Shown here piece after piece: positions 60,922 to 64,000 of a stretch of DNA of 64,000 nucleotides. The stretch is from Adiantum capillus-veneris (lineage: Eukaryota > Streptophyta > Polypodiopsida > Polypodiales > Pteridaceae): the NCBI GenBank assembly GCA_014529385.2, contig CM043942.1, forward strand, positions 112,130,141 through 112,194,140, in the 5' to 3' direction. Under the pieces are notes generated by a model. That model worked only from the letters and a program-made list of their open reading frames with translations, was not told the origin of the DNA and made no database searches. Positions within the stretch are counted from its first letter, which is position 1; every line of letters starts with the position of its first letter. Position numbers and translations under genes: made by a program.

Positions 60922-60945
60922 TCTCCCCTTCTTGAAAGAGAGTAA
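60922..60945 (-). promoter_or_regulatory. polypurine tract
   Basis: Minus strand AAGAAGGGGAGA immediately before the LTR start TGTAACAAAC. Confidence 0.7.
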
Positions 60946-61339
60946 TCGTCCGCGATTACAGCATACCTGCAAAACAAGTCAAGTTAGCTCAAAAATTTCC
61001 AAGGGACATTCCAAGGGACAATCAGTTTGCTCTTTTTATTAAAGAGTTAGCTTCTCCTTTCTGCTCTTTTGATCAAGGAGTTACCTGCTCCTATCGGCTG
61101 TTTTGATCAAGGAGTTAGGTTCTCCTTTCGTCCAAATCGGAACTCTTGATATTCCGGCATAGTAAAATTAGCCATCACACCCAGACCATACTGATCTTCC
61201 TCGGGTGTCTAATTGATGCACTAAAATTACATACCCAGGAAATCTCATCCAATTAGGAATATTCACTGGTTGGCACATCACAATGCAACACAAATGCTCA
61301 CATATGCATGTTACAAGACATAGAAACATAAAGCCGTCG

Positions 61340-61700
61340 ATGAACACTCCTCCCGCATAACCTAACAAGGTCCGGGCCGGGAGATATTCAACGACTCCCT
61401 CATCACTCCTCCCGCATAACCTAAAAAGGTCCGGGCCGGGAGATATAGAGGCCTTTTACAACCAAACGCCCCCCAGACCGCAGCCTGCGTCGTTTGGAGG
61501 TGCTGAGAGTAACCACTGCTCAGACTTCTTAATACTCCTCCCGCATAACCATCCAGGTCTGGGCCGGGAGTCACAACAACAATTATTTACAAGCATACAA
61601 ACAAACGCTCCCCAGGCATTGGCCTGCGTCGTTCCGAGGTTTTCAAACATACAACGAAACGCTCCCCAGGCATCGGCCTGCATCGTTCTGAGGTTCAAAC
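61340..61700. repeat. short internal repeats with inverted CTCCCG...CGGGAG
   Basis: Three copies of CTCCTCCCGCATAACC then AGGTCYGGGCCGGGAG (near 61,347, 61,407 and 61,532) and about three copies of a CGCYCCCCAGRC...CCTGCGTCGTT phrase. Each first-type unit can fold through CTCCCG and CGGGAG. Confidence 0.85.
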
Positions 61701-62756
61701 AATACCAAAACAGTATTTCTCACTTCTCCACCCGGGAGTAAAATCACCAATCATTGAAACCAGTATCAAACCAGAGTCAAACAATTCAAATCGGCACCAA
61801 AACAGGTTCAAAACAGATACCATTCATTTCAAACAAATTCCAAACAGGATCACCAAACAAGATCAAACAAAACTCAAACTTAAAAAGTAATCTCGACATT
61901 AGTCGAGCTCGAAAAGTCAACTGACTTTCCATCTTGAAACCTGCACCAAAAATTAGGGTAAGGTTCCTTCCATGAGGTCGTAGCCGAGCAGAACCTCCCC
62001 TCCCACACAGGGAAACGGAAAGGGGTCAATCACCCACAAGCTTTTTTCGTAACTTAGCTTTGCAAACAAAAGAATGGTAAGAGGATAGGAATCGTTGTGA
62101 CGGCGCAAGATCCACCCTGATCACCTTTGCTGAAGTCCGGTGTTGCTGAACAATACCAATGTGGTAAGGTGTTGCTAAACAAGACAATGTGCCACTTTCG
62201 TTTGCAGTCCACAATGCGCGAAAAGAGATTAGCTACGAATGGATAGGCATGGTCCAATGCCAGCGAGGGGCGTGATAGATAGATCATTGGGCCTGGCCTC
62301 GTAGTCGTAGTGCCGGTTTACGTGCTGGAATACCATGATCCATCAGCTCTTGGACAAACAGTGTTGCTTTGGCGGCGATGGTAGTCCCAAGATAGCAATC
62401 GCACTAAACCTCCAAGGTCATCTGCTCGTGAAGAGACATCTCCTGAGAGATGTTGAGAAATTTCAAGATATAATCTGGTAGGGTTTCCATGGAAAGCATT
62501 TCAGGATACCCCAATCTGTAGGCATCAACATCTACATGGCACTGCTTCTGAGAAAAACGGCGACTTGAAACAAATCTGGATCTTTCTCCTTCAAGGGATC
62601 TTAATTGGCTTATGCCCTGTAAGACATGAGCGGTGAAGATGGGAGCGCACCCGATGCGCGATGAAGTGGAGGGCAAAGATGCCTCAAATAAAATTCCAAT
62701 AGCTCTGTCTGCTCTTTTGTAGGACCGGTATGCTTTCAGAAAAGCACACGCATGAT

Positions 62757-62768
62757 GCTCTGATACCA
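62757..62768 (-). promoter_or_regulatory. primer-binding site (initiator tRNA-Met type)
   Basis: Minus strand TGGTATCAGAGC, one base from the LTR end at 62,770. Confidence 0.85.
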
Positions 62769-62769
62769 C

Positions 62770-63481
62770 TGTCACAAGGCGGGCACCACGTGCCAATAGA
62801 AAAGAACAAACCGAACAGACTTTTAGCACTTGAATAACAACTGAACTAAAAGAGAGAGACGACACGCGACATGGAGTGGCAGAATTCCACCCCAGAGAGT
62901 ATTGGCCCCAAACCTTGGTGCCCCTTTCAGTATTTCTTTATATTGCATCAACACAGTACAAGCCGGTACTCCAGACTCTGCACCTTCGTACTGAAGCATG
63001 CCAGAGAATGAGCCCTAGCCTCATATTTAAAGGCCCTTGGCCTAAAAAACAGTTACAATAAAAATCTTTTAAAACTCAAAAGCTTCTGGTCCAAAAGCAA
63101 AGCCAAAAGCTCCCAGCGTAAATCACTGAAATTCGTACAGCCTTCCACGTCATCAGCCAACGCAAAACGTAGAAATCTACCCTTAGGGTAAGGGTTAGGG
63201 TTTCTACAGTTTTAGGGTTTCTAGCAGCAGAATTAGGGTTTGTAGGTTTTAGGGTTAGGGTTTCCAGAATTAGGGTTTCAAGAGCTAGGGTTTTTGACAA
63301 AAATTAGGGTTTGTAGATTTTAGGGTTAGGGTTTTCAAAATTAGGGTGTGCAGGTTTTAGGGTTAGGATTTCCAACATTAGGGTTTCAGTAATTCTGGCA
63401 GACATTAGGGTTTAGGCCCCTCGGCCACATCTGTACGTTGACTCCATTCTTTAGGCTTTGACACATCAGCAGTTTGTTACA
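62770..63481 (-). repeat. 5' LTR (712 bp) with telomere-like tract
   Basis: Partner of 60,223-60,921. The telomere-like part is 63,183-63,416. A TTTATATTG word near 62,937 matches TGTATATTG in the other LTR. Confidence 0.92.
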
Positions 63482-63486
63482 GAAGC

Positions 63487-63700
63487 CCCTGACCTTATTG
63501 CTTCCATCACTGATATTTAGAAGGAGTTCAGATGGCAACAATGGAAATGTCAAGTGTCTAAGGTCTATTCTCCTCTCAGACTTTGTATGAGAGATCTCCT
63601 CCTGTAATCTCCTAAGGGGTTGTCCACCCCCTACCTGTGAGCCCTTTGTATTTTCCTCTCCTTCATTTAATCAATTCCACTTTGCATCAAAAAAAATAAA
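63487..63700 (+). pseudogene. LINE 3' end with poly-A
   Basis: Continues the LINE cut at 60,222: PDLIASITDI, a stop, KEFRWQQWKCQVSKVYSPLR and CMRDLLL, then a non-coding tail ending CATCAAAAAAAATAAAAC. The reading frame joins across the duplicated GAAGC. Confidence 0.7.
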
Positions 63701-63884
63701 ACATGAAAATTTGGCACCCGCTCGAGAGTGACGGGAGACTTTTAGCATACTTTCATTATTATCGGTATGTGTGTGTGTATACGTCCCATTAGGGCAAATC
63801 ACAATACAAGGCTTAATTAGCAAGGCAGGTTTTCAACTCACACGGTCATCCCCTTGACTCGATGGCAATGAAAAAACCAACTGC

Positions 63885-64000
63885 CACTACAAGAGGTTGT
63901 GTGCTCTTGTGACGCTTATAGCGACGGAAATACACTGGGTTTTTATAACCCCCGGCGTCGCTAAAACCGTTGCTAAAACCGTCGCTAAGAGCGTCGCTAC
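63885..64000 (+). mobile_element. CACTA (En/Spm) transposon terminus, cut by window end
   Basis: Starts CACTACAAGAGG, the typical CACTA end, and is followed by subterminal repeats in both directions: GCGACGG at about 63,922 and TCGCTAAAACCGTTGCTAAA, GTCGCTAAGAGCGTCGCTAC near the end. The transposase, if any, lies beyond the window. Confidence 0.8.

Larger units (their letters stand above)
60223..63481 (-). mobile_element. small non-autonomous LTR element with telomere-like repeats in its LTRs
   Basis: 3259 bp bounded by TGTCAC...TTACA with a 5-bp duplication GAAGC. LTRs lie at 60,223-60,921 and 62,770-63,481. A tRNA-Met-type primer site is next to the right LTR on the minus strand and a polypurine tract next to the left one, so the element is on the minus strand. 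The 1.85-kb interior has no recognisable gag or pol; a minus frame at about 62,760-62,404 (LPDYILKFLNISQEMSLHEQ) is not recognised. Confidence 0.9.

Overview
This window looks like repeat-dense nuclear DNA of a land plant with a large genome. Several LTR retrotransposon families, plant-type LINEs (DUF4283-like ORF1, endonuclease, reverse transcriptase, C-terminal zinc-binding region), hAT and CACTA remains, tRNA-Met-type primer sites and TTTAGGG/TTAGGG-like repeats all fit a plant. Very long (CT)n tracts and several gag types would suit a seed-free plant such as a fern, but that is an impression only. I see no ordinary intact housekeeping gene, no rRNA or tRNA gene, and no CRISPR or bacterial feature.

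Layout. 0.2-1.4 kb: decayed hAT transposase. 1.7-2.5 kb: decayed unknown gene. 4.2-6.8 kb: an LTR with primer site and a rearranged, duplicated block holding two long (CT)n tracts. 9.9-11.0 kb: kinase-like gene (minus) beside a tandem array with higher-order periodicity (10.99-11.88 kb). 12.2-20.9 kb: the most unusual part, described below. 21.49-27.17 kb: a young minus-strand LTR element with only a gag-protease frame. 27.4-28.8 and 32.2-34.5 kb: decayed gag genes. 30.2-31.75 kb: a diverged tandem array with a CGATCGCGATCG core. 37.4-63.7 kb: a nested pile in which pieces of apparently one plus-strand LINE are separated by a minus-strand LTR element (38.6-47.2 kb), a deleted Ty3-like element (about 48.2-53.8 kb), a second LINE (55.97-59.39 kb) and a small minus-strand LTR element (60.22-63.48 kb). 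A CACTA terminus starts at 63,885 and runs off the window.

The 12.2-20.9 kb block carries four gene units of unlike type: a four-exon transposase-like gene with three small lesions (plus), an intact intronless 279-codon histone H3-like gene (plus), and two decayed minus-strand genes of unknown function. A 225-bp foldback lies between the convergent pairs. The H3-like protein starts with the exact H3 N-terminus, ends with a full H3 histone fold, and has about 175 unrelated residues between them. A mobile or formerly mobile unit carrying its own H3 is the leading candidate for something undescribed here. That the four units form one element is inference: no terminal repeats could be fixed.
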